Positions 18,443 to 25,888 of a stretch of 64,000 bases of DNA are shown one piece after another (the first letter of the stretch is position 1; each line of letters opens with the position of its first letter). The stretch is from assembly GCA_965230195.1 (NCBI GenBank), contig OZ245997.1:5022001-5086000 (forward strand), given 5' to 3'. The stretch is from Putridiphycobacter sp965230195. GTDB taxonomy: Bacteria > Bacteroidota > Bacteroidia > Flavobacteriales_D > Crocinitomicaceae. A program made the position numbers and the translations under genes. Below the pieces are notes generated by a model, which had not been told where the DNA came from, did no database searches, and saw only the letters and a program-made list of their open reading frames with translations.

Positions 18443-19273
18443 TCATTTAAAGTTTATCTCTTTTTCTATTCTGATTTCAAACTCATCTTCAAGCCACTTA
18501 TTCAAATTATCGGTCTGGGGCTTACCATAAAATTCGTTTAAAAATGCAATTATTTCCTGTTCTTTTTTAGCTACACTTACGTCACCTAATTCTTCAAGAA
18601 GCAAGGCAACTTCACTCTTCAAAATATCTTTTTGAGGAAATACCGGTGTAAAAGTATTTACCTTATTGGAAACGTCGCCTGATCGGTAGTATAAAACCAT
18701 TTCAAGTTCTGCCGTTGGTACTTTTTTTCCATCTATTTTAAATAATTCATTTTCACTAAAAACAATCGAATTATCCTCCTGAGGTATTTTTTTTGCAATT
18801 ACCTCATCATTATAATGGTATTTCACATAAAAAAAGTGTTTTTCATCCAACGGAAAGGCTTCTTTACCCATTTTGAGTTTGGCTTCTCCTAAAAAAAGGC
18901 AATGATCCGAAAAGTAGTTTTTGACATCCAGCCAATTATTTAAATAACTTACAGGTCCTCTGGTCGCAATATTACTGGTAGCTGGTAAAACTTTTGGTTT
19001 CCCCTTAATGTTGGGTTGCAAAACGAATCTGCCTTTCTCTTTACTAATCACAGCAGCCCGATCTTTCAAAGTAGAAAATTTCAAAGGGGTACCTTCAACA
19101 AAGTAATCCCCGATTTTCATATTATTGCCGGTTTTAATAAAGAATATTTTACCGTTAACCTTTATCACTCTGTATCGTCCGGATTTTTCAAGTTTCGTAG
19201 TATTACTACTCTGAATGGAATAACCTACGGAGACAGATAACAATATCAATGTTATATAAATAAGATTTTTCAT
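18443..19273 (-). CDS. Secreted protein of unknown function (paralogue 1 of 2)
   Basis: 276 residues with a signal peptide (residues 1-20). It shares with its downstream copy the motifs YRVIKVNGKI, DRAAVISKEKGRFVLQP, LPATSNIATRG, MVLYYRSGD and FLNEFYGKPQTDNLNKWLED, and adds about ten charged residues at the C-terminus. It starts 29 bp after the MerR stop, so the order merR, paralogue 1, paralogue 2 looks like one transcription unit. Function unknown. A T8 run occurs in the coding sequence (about 18787-18794 on the plus strand). Confidence 0.6.
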   Translation of the reverse strand: MKNLIYITLILLSVSVGYSIQSSNTTKLEKSGRYRVIKVNGKIFFIKTGNNMKIGDYFVEGTPLKFSTLKDRAAVISKEKGRFVLQPNIKGKPKVLPATSNIATRGPVSYLNNWLDVKNYFSDHCLFLGEAKLKMGKEAFPLDEKHFFYVKYHYNDEVIAKKIPQEDNSIVFSENELFKIDGKKVPTAELEMVLYYRSGDVSNKVNTFTPVFPQKDILKSEVALLLEELGDVSVAKKEQEIIAFLNEFYGKPQTDNLNKWLEDEFEIRIEKEINFK

Positions 19274-19302
19274 GACCTAACTTTTTACAAAAGTCGTTCC
19301 AT

Positions 19303-19632
19303 TTATAGTTTTAATGCAATCAATTGCAATTTAATTTTTTCCAGCTTTTCCATAACATCAAGGTGTAAACGAGGTATTTCCTGCTTGGCATTTAGCTTTC
19401 GCTTTGCGCCTTCAAGGGTATATCCATTCTTCTTAACTAATTCGTATATTTTTTCAAAATTTTGGATATCAGACTTGGTAAACATTCGATTTCCTTTACT
19501 ATTCTTTTTCGGTTTGATATGGTCAAACTCCTTTTCCCAAAATCTGATCAGGGATGCATTTACCCCAAACATATCAGCCACCTCACCAATTGAATAGTAT
19601 AATTTTGTCAATTCCAAACTAGTGCCTTGCAT
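19303..19632 (-). CDS. Short MerR-family transcriptional regulator
   Basis: 109 residues. An N-terminal winged helix-turn-helix of the MerR type spans about 10-80 (YYSIGEVADMFGVNASLIRF, WEKEFDHIKPKKNSKGNRMF, then DIQNFEKIYELVKKNGYTL). It ends with one amphipathic helix (VMEKLEKIKLQLIALKL) that should form the antiparallel dimer coil. There is no effector-binding domain or metal-binding cysteine set, so the inducer is not evident. It is first in a likely operon with two secreted paralogues and has a textbook promoter that should give a leaderless transcript. Confidence 0.88.
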   Translation of the reverse strand: MQGTSLELTKLYYSIGEVADMFGVNASLIRFWEKEFDHIKPKKNSKGNRMFTKSDIQNFEKIYELVKKNGYTLEGAKRKLNAKQEIPRLHLDVMEKLEKIKLQLIALKL

Positions 19633-19636
19633 AGGG

Positions 19637-19666
19637 TAAAGATAGGCATTTTAACCAGATTTTCAA
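19637..19666 (-). promoter_or_regulatory. Promoter of merR-like gene (TTG-N19-TATCTTTA)
   Basis: Minus strand: TTG at 19666-19664, 19 bp spacer, then TATCTTTA at 19644-19637. It fits the Bacteroidota sigma-A promoter (TTG, 17-23 bp, TAnnTTTG) with one mismatch. The -7 box ends four bases before the ATG, so the mRNA should be leaderless. Confidence 0.55.
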
Positions 19667-19862
19667 TATTTTTTTTCTATTAGACAGCCTGCCTTAAGGT
19701 TTCAAAAAAATTAAAATTTGTTTTTATTGCTGACAACAATTTAAAAACCTCTGCATCAAAGGCAATATTTAAAGCCCCAAATTGAAGTCCTAGTGTGTTA
19801 AATCAAACAAATTGATGTGAACAAAAGCGACTCTTACTAGCCATTATTATTCCGAGAATAGG

Positions 19863-19870
19863 TAATTTTG
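19863..19870 (+). promoter_or_regulatory. -7 promoter box for the pRiA4b-like operon
   Basis: TAATTTTG matches TAnnTTTG 19 bp before the ATG at 19890. No TTG lies at the -33 spacing. The remaining intergenic sequence 19667-19862 shows no ORF or strong hairpin. Confidence 0.4.
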
Positions 19871-19889
19871 CAAAACCAATTGCTTTGTT

Positions 19890-20444
19890 ATGGCAAGTTA
19901 TAAGTTTAGAATTTTATTAGACAATTCTGAAAACGAAGAAATTTTCAGGGATATTGAGATTGATGGCTCCAATAGTTTTGAAGATTTCTATAAAATAATT
20001 ATTGAAGCTTTTTTCTTTAAAGGCGATCAATTTGCTTCATTTTATGTCAGCAATGAAAGCTGGGATAAGGGAGATGAAATAGGGCTGTTTGAAATGGACA
20101 TTGAAAACAATGATTCTGTATTTCATCTGATGTCAGATTCTATTATTGAGGATTTTGTTGCATCAACCAATCAACGCTTTATTCTGGTTTATGATTTTTT
20201 GAAGATGTGGTGTTTCCTGATTGAACTCATCCAGACTTCTGAAGTTGAAAAACCTAAACCGGAAATCACTTTATCAATTGGTATTTCTCCAACTGAGGAT
20301 TCCCGTGATATCGACTTTGGTATTCCAACCGCTCCTCAGGACTCAGAATATGATCTGGGAAATGATTTTGATGATATTTTCTCTGAATTTGATGACGAAG
20401 AGGGATTTGAGGGATTTGAAAATATTGACGATATAGACATTTAA
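19890..20444 (+). CDS. Plasmid pRiA4b ORF-3-like protein with acidic tail
   Basis: 184 residues. The N-terminal half (about 3-120: YKFRILLDNSENEEIFRDIE, SFEDFYKIIIEAFFFKGDQF, then FLKMWCFLIEL) has the layout of the pRiA4b ORF-3/IS1096 TnpR-like family, a ubiquitin-like alpha/beta fold common in bacteria but without a known biochemical role. Residues about 135-184 form a strongly acidic, Gly/Phe-rich, probably disordered tail (DLGNDFDDIFSEFDDEEGFE). It is followed after 3 bp by a methyltransferase gene and then a TraB-like gene, so all three are probably co-expressed. No transposase is nearby, so the 'plasmid' name does not imply mobility here. Confidence 0.75.
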   Translation: MASYKFRILLDNSENEEIFRDIEIDGSNSFEDFYKIIIEAFFFKGDQFASFYVSNESWDKGDEIGLFEMDIENNDSVFHLMSDSIIEDFVASTNQRFILVYDFLKMWCFLIELIQTSEVEKPKPEITLSIGISPTEDSRDIDFGIPTAPQDSEYDLGNDFDDIFSEFDDEEGFEGFENIDDIDI

Positions 20445-20447
20445 ACT

Positions 20448-21158
20448 ATGGACTTTGAGAACGACCCGATCGGGAAGGCAATATATGATTTTCAACATGG
20501 AATGGTTACCGAACCAATCATAGTTCATTCTGATCTTTGCGAAGATGATGAAATGCAGGTTGGTTACTTATTTCGTGATTTTGAGAACATGCCACCAATC
20601 GAAAAAAAAGCACTTCAATTGTGCAAAGGTAAAGTTCTTGATGTCGGTGCGGCAGCGGGTTGCCATGCCAAATGGCTTTTGGATAGAAATATGGAAGTAC
20701 TTTCAATTGATACCTCAAAGGGTGCAATAAGCTTTCTGGAAGACGAAAATTATCCTTGTCAGAATATTGATTTTCATCAGCTCAACAATATTAAGTTCGA
20801 TACTATTTTATTTTTAATGAATGGCATTGGAATAGCCGGCAAACTGGATCGTTTAAAGTCATTTTTATCGCATGCAAAATCACTACTTAATGATGGAGGT
20901 CAGATCATCTGCGATTCAACTGATATTCAGTACCTCTATGAGGATAATGAAGGTGGACAATGGATCGACCTGAACAGTCAATATTACGGTGAAATGGAAT
21001 TTCAGATGGAATACAAAAACACGACAACCTCATGGTTTCCGTGGCTGTACATAGATTTTAACCTATTACAGGAAGAATGCAATAAAACCGGACTTCATGC
21101 CGAACAAATTATGACCTCTGAAAACAACCATTACTTAGCTAAAATTACAATTCTATGA
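20448..21158 (+). CDS. Class I SAM-dependent methyltransferase
   Basis: 236 residues. Motif I of the Rossmann-like SAM fold is at about 62-75 (KVLDVGAAAGCHAKW), the acidic residue binding the ribose follows in VLSIDTSKGAI, and the post-motifs DTILFLMNGIG and LLNDGGQIICDSTD match motifs II and III. The N-terminal 55 residues (IGKAIYDFQHGM onward) probably form the substrate lid. The substrate cannot be deduced. The gene begins 3 bp after the pRiA4b-like gene and overlaps the TraB-like gene by 4 bp (ATGA), showing tight coupling. Confidence 0.85.
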   Translation: MDFENDPIGKAIYDFQHGMVTEPIIVHSDLCEDDEMQVGYLFRDFENMPPIEKKALQLCKGKVLDVGAAAGCHAKWLLDRNMEVLSIDTSKGAISFLEDENYPCQNIDFHQLNNIKFDTILFLMNGIGIAGKLDRLKSFLSHAKSLLNDGGQIICDSTDIQYLYEDNEGGQWIDLNSQYYGEMEFQMEYKNTTTSWFPWLYIDFNLLQEECNKTGLHAEQIMTSENNHYLAKITIL

Positions 21159-22045
21159 GTGATTATAAACTTCTTTTACTTAGTATCTTTTCATTAATTT
21201 TTGCAGGCTGCAGCCAATCTTCTTCACTTAATCATGAAGAGGTAAGTGATAATAATTCTTTACTTTGGAAAATTGAAAAGGAAGGACTGCCAACATCATA
21301 CCTGTTTGGCACTATGCACCTCATTGAAAAAGATTATTATGACTTCACTCCTAACCTGAAAAACCTGATACAATCAAGTGATGCTATCATTATGGAATTA
21401 GGCGAAATGCCTAACCCTATTCAGGCCATGATGCTTCTTAAATTAAAAGAAAATACCCTTCAGGATTTCTTTACACCTGAAGAGTTTGACCGTGTATTGG
21501 CTTTTTTTAATGACCAATTGAATATTTCGGAATCAAACTTTATGATGACATATAACAGTTTTAAGCCTTTTTTTATGCTTCAATCCATTACACAAGGTTA
21601 TTTTGAAGGCAGTACAGAGTCGTATGACATGGAAGTGATGAAAATAGCCAAGCAACATAAGAAAGAACTGATTGGACTAGAAACCATTCAGGACCAAATT
21701 GGCTTTTTTGATCTGATCCCGGATTCCGCAATTGTTGAACTAATTATGGAAAGCATTGACTCTTTTGACAAAGACAGGGAAGAGTTCCATTTGTTACAAC
21801 AGCTCTATAGTGATCAAAACGTTGAGGAATTAATACCTTTTATGAAAAAACAGTCTCCTGAACTGATGAAATACGAAGATATTTTCCTGGACAACAGAAA
21901 CAAAAACTGGATTCCAAAATTAAACACCGAATTGAGTAATAAAACCTGTTTTATTGCTGTTGGAGCAGCCCATTTATTTGATCAAAATGGAATCGTATCA
22001 CTTCTAAAAAAAGAGGGGTATCAGGTCACTGCCATTAAAAAGTAG
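21155..22045 (+). CDS. TraB/GumN-family lipoprotein
   Basis: 296 residues. A lipobox (LIFAGCS, Cys19) predicts membrane anchoring. The family's first motif is clear (PTSYLFGTMHLIEKDYYDF, with the GTMH histidine), followed by SDAIIMELGE, and the C-terminal FIAVGAAHLFDQNGIVSLL followed by GYQVTAI carries the GxxH motif. TraB/GumN proteins are proposed to have a metal-dependent, Tiki-like peptidase fold; that activity is family inference. It is the last gene of the three-gene operon. The start overlaps the methyltransferase stop. Confidence 0.88.
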   Translation: MSDYKLLLLSIFSLIFAGCSQSSSLNHEEVSDNNSLLWKIEKEGLPTSYLFGTMHLIEKDYYDFTPNLKNLIQSSDAIIMELGEMPNPIQAMMLLKLKENTLQDFFTPEEFDRVLAFFNDQLNISESNFMMTYNSFKPFFMLQSITQGYFEGSTESYDMEVMKIAKQHKKELIGLETIQDQIGFFDLIPDSAIVELIMESIDSFDKDREEFHLLQQLYSDQNVEELIPFMKKQSPELMKYEDIFLDNRNKNWIPKLNTELSNKTCFIAVGAAHLFDQNGIVSLLKKEGYQVTAIKK

Positions 22046-22109
22046 TTTTCCTCTTTCATACCAACACTTTTGGCGTATTTCCAGCTAATCATTTCCGGTT
22101 AAACAGAAC

Positions 22110-22138
22110 TGTATCATATCATAAACTGATACATGTCA
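22110..22138. promoter_or_regulatory. Candidate Crp/Fnr-type operator upstream of the cbb3 operon
   Basis: Two overlapping symmetrical elements: TGTATCA (22110-22116) and TGATACA (22127-22133), a perfect 7-bp inverted repeat with a 10-bp spacer; and TGATACATGTCA (22127-22138), which has the Crp/Fnr core TGA-N6-TCA. The latter is centred about 64 bp before the start site implied by the -7 box at 22184. The match to full FNR consensus is partial (7 of 10). Confidence 0.35.
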
Positions 22139-22183
22139 TATTCGCAGATGTGTTTCTTCATCTTTTCTACTTCTATCTGCATA

Positions 22184-22191
22184 TACATTTG
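22184..22191 (+). promoter_or_regulatory. -7 promoter box for the ccoS-ccoNO operon
   Basis: TACATTTG matches TAnnTTTG, giving a start near 22197 and a leader of about 32 nt before ccoS. No -33 TTG is seen, which would fit an activator-dependent promoter. Confidence 0.45.
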
Positions 22192-22228
22192 CCTAAAATA
22201 ATTTTTAAGCGAATCAACATTTGTTTTC

Positions 22229-22393
22229 ATGCAGATCATTTTTATTCTAATTGCCGTCAGTATTTCATTAGCATTATTCTTCCTATTCTCATTTATATGG
22301 GCGAATAAAGGCGGACAATTTGAAGACACCTATGGTCCGGCTTACCGCATTTTGTTTGATGAAGATGACTCAAAAACTAAAAAGAAAAAGTAA
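22229..22393 (+). CDS. ccoS: cbb3 oxidase maturation protein CcoS
   Basis: 54 residues (MQIIFILIAVSISLALFFLF, then SFIWANKGGQFEDTYGPAYR and an acidic/lysine tail). One membrane segment followed by the motif FxWAxxxGQFED and a short charged tail is diagnostic of CcoS/FixS, needed to insert cofactors into cbb3 oxidase. Its TAA stop overlaps the ccoNO ATG by one base (TAATG), so translation is coupled. In many Bacteroidota ccoI sits directly upstream; here ccoI lies about 11 kb away on the other strand. Confidence 0.93.
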   Translation: MQIIFILIAVSISLALFFLFSFIWANKGGQFEDTYGPAYRILFDEDDSKTKKKK

Positions 22394-24552
22394 TGGAAGT
22401 AGAAAAATTTTATTACGACAATAAGATTGTCAAGTATTTTTTAATTGCCACGGCCATTTGGGGATTAATTGGTATGTTGGTGGGCCTTACGGCCGCACTA
22501 CAACTGGTTTGGCCTGAGCTTAACCTTACCAGTTGGCTCTCGTTTGGTAGAATCAGACCGCTGCATACCAATGCGGTTATTTTTGCATTTGTAGGTAACG
22601 GAATTTTTACCGGGGTTTACTACTCAATGCAAAGGTTGTTAAAAACCAGAATGTTTTCAGACAAACTGAGTTATATCAACTTTTGGGGTTGGCAGCTGAT
22701 TATTTTATCAGCCGTACTAACCCTGCCACTGGGTATTTCAACGTCGAATGAATATGCTGAATTGGAATGGCCGATTGATATCGCAATTACATTGTTATGG
22801 GTGGTTTTCGGAATCAATATGTTTGGGACCATTCTAAAAAGGAGGGTTAAACACATGTACGTAGCCATTTGGTTCTACATAGCCACATTTGTGACTGTGG
22901 CAGTACTTCATATTTTCAGATCATTTGAAATGCCTTATAACTGGCTACATTCCTACCCTGTTTTTGCAGGTGTTCAGGATGCACTTGTACAATGGTGGTA
23001 CGGTCACAATGCAGTAGCCTTCTTCCTTACCACACCTTACCTGGGTTTAATGTACTATTTTATACCTAAGGCAGCAAACAGACCGGTTTATTCGTACCGA
23101 TTATCAATTATTCACTTCTGGGCACTGATCTTTATTTACATCTGGGCTGGTCCGCATCACTTGCTCTATACTGCATTACCTGATTGGGCACAATCATTAG
23201 GTGTTGTATTTTCTGTTATGTTGATTTTCCCTTCATGGGGAGGTATGCTTAATGGTCTGTTAACCTTGAGAGGAGTTTGGGACAAAGTAAGAGATGATGC
23301 GGTTTTGAAATTCATGGTGGTAGCCATTACTGCCTACGGTATGGCAACTTTTGAGGGACCAATGTTATCATTAAAAAATGTAAGTTGGATTGCACACTAT
23401 ACTGACTGGATTCCTGCTCACGTTCACATTGGTGGATTAGGCTGGAATGGAATGTTAACATTTGGTATGCTATACTGGTTAGTACCAAAGATGTGGAAAA
23501 CAAATCTTCATTCTAAATCATTAGCTAACACACATTTCTGGATTGCAACATTAGGAATTCTGTTATGGGCCATCCCTATGTATTGGGCAGGTTTTACCCA
23601 AAGTATCATGTGGAAAGACATCAACCCTGATGGTACGCTGGCACATCCAAACTTCCTTGAAACTGTTACCCAGTTAAAACCATTCTTTATGATGAGAGCA
23701 ATGGGAGGACTATTGTATATCGTTGGTGTTGTGATTATGATTGTTAACCTGATTAAAACTGCTAAGGCGGGAAGCTTCCTGGCTCAGGAAGAAGATTCAG
23801 CCCCTGCGTTGATTAACTCTAAAAAAGGACATAAAGGAGAGCACTGGCACTCTTGGATTGAAAGACGACCGGTACAATTCTTAATCCTGAGTTTAGTTGC
23901 CATTCTGATTGGGGGTATAGTTGAGTTAATGCCAACTATCCTGGTCAATAAAAATGTGCCGACTATCAGTACAGTTACGCCACTAACACCCCTTGAACTG
24001 GAAGGACAAGACATTTATATCCGGGAAGGGTGTAACAACTGTCACAGCCAAATGGTGAGGCCATTTAGGGATGAGGTTTTACGATATGGTGGCTCTGAAG
24101 GAGAATATTCTAAAGGAGGCGAATATGTCTATGCTCATCCACATTTATGGGGATCAAAGAGAACCGGACCAGATTTGGCCAGATCAGGAAAAGGAAATAA
24201 GTACGACAGAGGTGAAGCCTGGCATTACAAACATTTAATTGATCCAACCACTACTTCAGAAGGATCTATTATGCCAACTTATCCACACCTAAAAGCAACA
24301 TTGGACTACTCTCTAATTAAGAAGAAAATTGGTGCACTAAGAGCCGTTAATGTACCATATGAAGAAGGCTATGAGGATCAGGCAGAAGCCTTATTAAAAG
24401 CTCAGGCTGAAGAGATTTACAATGCAGTAATTACTGACCCTGAAATCACACAAGCCAGACCTGATATGGAAATCATTGCTTTGATTGCTTATCTGGAGAG
24501 ATTAGGATCGGACATATTAAAAAGTGAAAAAGAAGAAATAACCAAAAAATAA
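22393..24552 (+). CDS. ccoNO: Fused cbb3 cytochrome c oxidase subunits I and II (CcoNO)
   Basis: 719 residues. The CcoN part (about 1-460) has the haem and copper ligands: PLHTNAVIF, WWYGHNAVAFFLT (Cu-B His with the cross-linked Tyr motif), GPHHLLYT (Cu-B His pair) and PAHVHIGGLGWNGM (haem histidines). A charged linker and one more membrane helix (about 497-517) lead into CcoO (520-719), with a c-type haem site CNNCH at 547-551 and axial-Met region GSIMPTYPHL. The CcoN-CcoO fusion is a Bacteroidota trait. This high-affinity oxidase reduces oxygen under microaerobic conditions and pumps protons. Confidence 0.97.
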   Translation: MEVEKFYYDNKIVKYFLIATAIWGLIGMLVGLTAALQLVWPELNLTSWLSFGRIRPLHTNAVIFAFVGNGIFTGVYYSMQRLLKTRMFSDKLSYINFWGWQLIILSAVLTLPLGISTSNEYAELEWPIDIAITLLWVVFGINMFGTILKRRVKHMYVAIWFYIATFVTVAVLHIFRSFEMPYNWLHSYPVFAGVQDALVQWWYGHNAVAFFLTTPYLGLMYYFIPKAANRPVYSYRLSIIHFWALIFIYIWAGPHHLLYTALPDWAQSLGVVFSVMLIFPSWGGMLNGLLTLRGVWDKVRDDAVLKFMVVAITAYGMATFEGPMLSLKNVSWIAHYTDWIPAHVHIGGLGWNGMLTFGMLYWLVPKMWKTNLHSKSLANTHFWIATLGILLWAIPMYWAGFTQSIMWKDINPDGTLAHPNFLETVTQLKPFFMMRAMGGLLYIVGVVIMIVNLIKTAKAGSFLAQEEDSAPALINSKKGHKGEHWHSWIERRPVQFLILSLVAILIGGIVELMPTILVNKNVPTISTVTPLTPLELEGQDIYIREGCNNCHSQMVRPFRDEVLRYGGSEGEYSKGGEYVYAHPHLWGSKRTGPDLARSGKGNKYDRGEAWHYKHLIDPTTTSEGSIMPTYPHLKATLDYSLIKKKIGALRAVNVPYEEGYEDQAEALLKAQAEEIYNAVITDPEITQARPDMEIIALIAYLERLGSDILKSEKEEITKK

Positions 24553-24561
24553 ATTTAGACC

Positions 24562-24738
24562 ATGTTGAAATATATAAAAGGACATATGACTTCAATTGAT
24601 GGTATTGAGATTTACCCTATCATCTCTCTGGTCATATTCTTCACCTTCTTTATCGGATTAATCTGGTACATTATGAGAACCGATAAAAACTTAATTAACG
24701 AACTTAAACAATTGCCTTTTGACGAGGATAAAAAATAG
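24562..24738 (+). CDS. ccoQ: cbb3 oxidase subunit CcoQ
   Basis: 58 residues, between ccoNO (9 bp gap) and ccoP (5 bp gap). It has a single membrane helix (about 18-38, YPIISLVIFFTFFIGLIWYI) followed by a short cytoplasmic tail (MRTDKNLINELKQLPFDEDK), the classic CcoQ/FixQ layout. It stabilises the assembled oxidase. Confidence 0.9.
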   Translation: MLKYIKGHMTSIDGIEIYPIISLVIFFTFFIGLIWYIMRTDKNLINELKQLPFDEDKK

Positions 24739-24743
24739 ATATT

Positions 24744-25820
24744 ATGAAGTTTATTAAACCTGTAAAATCGACCTTATTTCTTTTTATTGCAATGGTTGTC
24801 AGTAAGATTTCCTTTGCTCAGGAAGCACTGGAGGCTCCTGAAATAAAAAGACCAATATATGAAGAGTTGGGTGTGTCATCTACCACATTATTTATCGTGA
24901 TGCTCACATTTACCATTTTCCTTCTCTTCATTCTAGTTGCTTTAATCCAGTCAACAAAAAATGTTTTCCATTTTAAACGCAATAAAACTAAAATTGGTTT
25001 AATTGTACTTGCCTTAGGTAGTAGCTTTAGCAGCCATGCAACAAGTGTAGCTGCAGAACCTCAGGGGGAAGCCTTTATTAATTTTCCCGATTCTGCTTTT
25101 TGGGCATTCCTTACTCTTGATATTATTTTAGTAATGTTAATCCTTTATTTTACGGGAATCATTAAAGGTGTATTAGCTGAATTTGCTCCAAAGAAAGAGA
25201 AAAAGAGTTTATTTTCAAGATGGAATAAAACATTAACCAATGCAGTTGATATCGAAGAAGAAGATACCATTTTACTGGATCATGATTATGATGGTATCAA
25301 AGAATTGGATAATGATCTGCCACCATGGTGGAAATATGGTTTCTACATTACAATTGTTTGGGGTGTTGTTTACTTCGGAGTATATGAGGTTTTCGGCCTT
25401 GCTGATACACAGGCAGAAGAGTATATTGCTGCCAAAGAAGCAGAAGATCTTCAAATTGCAGCTTATAAAGAAGCTAATCCGGACATGATAACAGCTGAAA
25501 ACGTAACGTTATTAACGGACGCTTCAAGCTTAAACAAAGGAAAATCAATATTTACTACAAACTGTGTTGCCTGCCATATGGATAATGGTGGCGGTGGAAT
25601 TGGTCCGAACCTGACTGATAACGCCTGGATTTATGGTGGTGACATTAAAGGTGTTTTCAATACTGTATCGGAAGGTGCAACCAAAGGTATGATAGCCTGG
25701 AAAGATTTGATTAGTGCTGATGAAATCCAGGCGGTTTCAAGCTATGTTTTATCTCTTCCTCTGGCTGAGGGTGGAAAAGAAGCTGAAGGTGATAATATTG
25801 TAGAGCGGCCTGCTAAATAG
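24744..25820 (+). CDS. ccoP: cbb3 oxidase dihaem-type subunit III with a single c-haem (CcoP)
   Basis: 358 residues. Signal-like segment 1-25 and further membrane helices (about 49-70, 80-100 and 120-140) precede a soluble stretch and another helix (about 196-215, PPWWKYGFYITIVWGVVYFG). The C-terminal cytochrome c domain has one haem motif, CVACH at 274-278, with axial Met in the TKGMIAWKDL region. Proteobacterial CcoP has two haem domains; one is usual in Bacteroidota. The end of the gene, including the stop codon, is inside a GC-rich hairpin (25803-25829). Confidence 0.93.
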   Translation: MKFIKPVKSTLFLFIAMVVSKISFAQEALEAPEIKRPIYEELGVSSTTLFIVMLTFTIFLLFILVALIQSTKNVFHFKRNKTKIGLIVLALGSSFSSHATSVAAEPQGEAFINFPDSAFWAFLTLDIILVMLILYFTGIIKGVLAEFAPKKEKKSLFSRWNKTLTNAVDIEEEDTILLDHDYDGIKELDNDLPPWWKYGFYITIVWGVVYFGVYEVFGLADTQAEEYIAAKEAEDLQIAAYKEANPDMITAENVTLLTDASSLNKGKSIFTTNCVACHMDNGGGGIGPNLTDNAWIYGGDIKGVFNTVSEGATKGMIAWKDLISADEIQAVSSYVLSLPLAEGGKEAEGDNIVERPAK

Positions 25821-25829
25821 CAGGCGCTC
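25803..25829. repeat. Hairpin across the ccoP stop codon
   Basis: GAGC (25803-25806), one bulged G, GCCTGCT (25808-25814), loop AAAT, AGCAGGC (25819-25825), GCTC (25826-25829). The 11-bp stem contains the last codons and stop of ccoP and is not followed by T's. It is a candidate mRNA-stability or attenuation element separating structural genes from accessory genes. Confidence 0.5.
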
Positions 25830-25888
25830 AAATACGATATTACATATTCCCGGAATACAATACACAACAACGACATTAAAAACAAAGC

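Noticed and set aside
19890..20444. Mobile element, because of the pRiA4b/IS1096-like domain name
   Set aside because: No transposase, terminal repeats or target duplication are visible; the family is widespread on chromosomes.
22114..22329. A 71-codon minus-strand ORF upstream of ccoNO
   Set aside because: It is antisense to ccoS, which has a clear family pattern and stop-start coupling to ccoNO.
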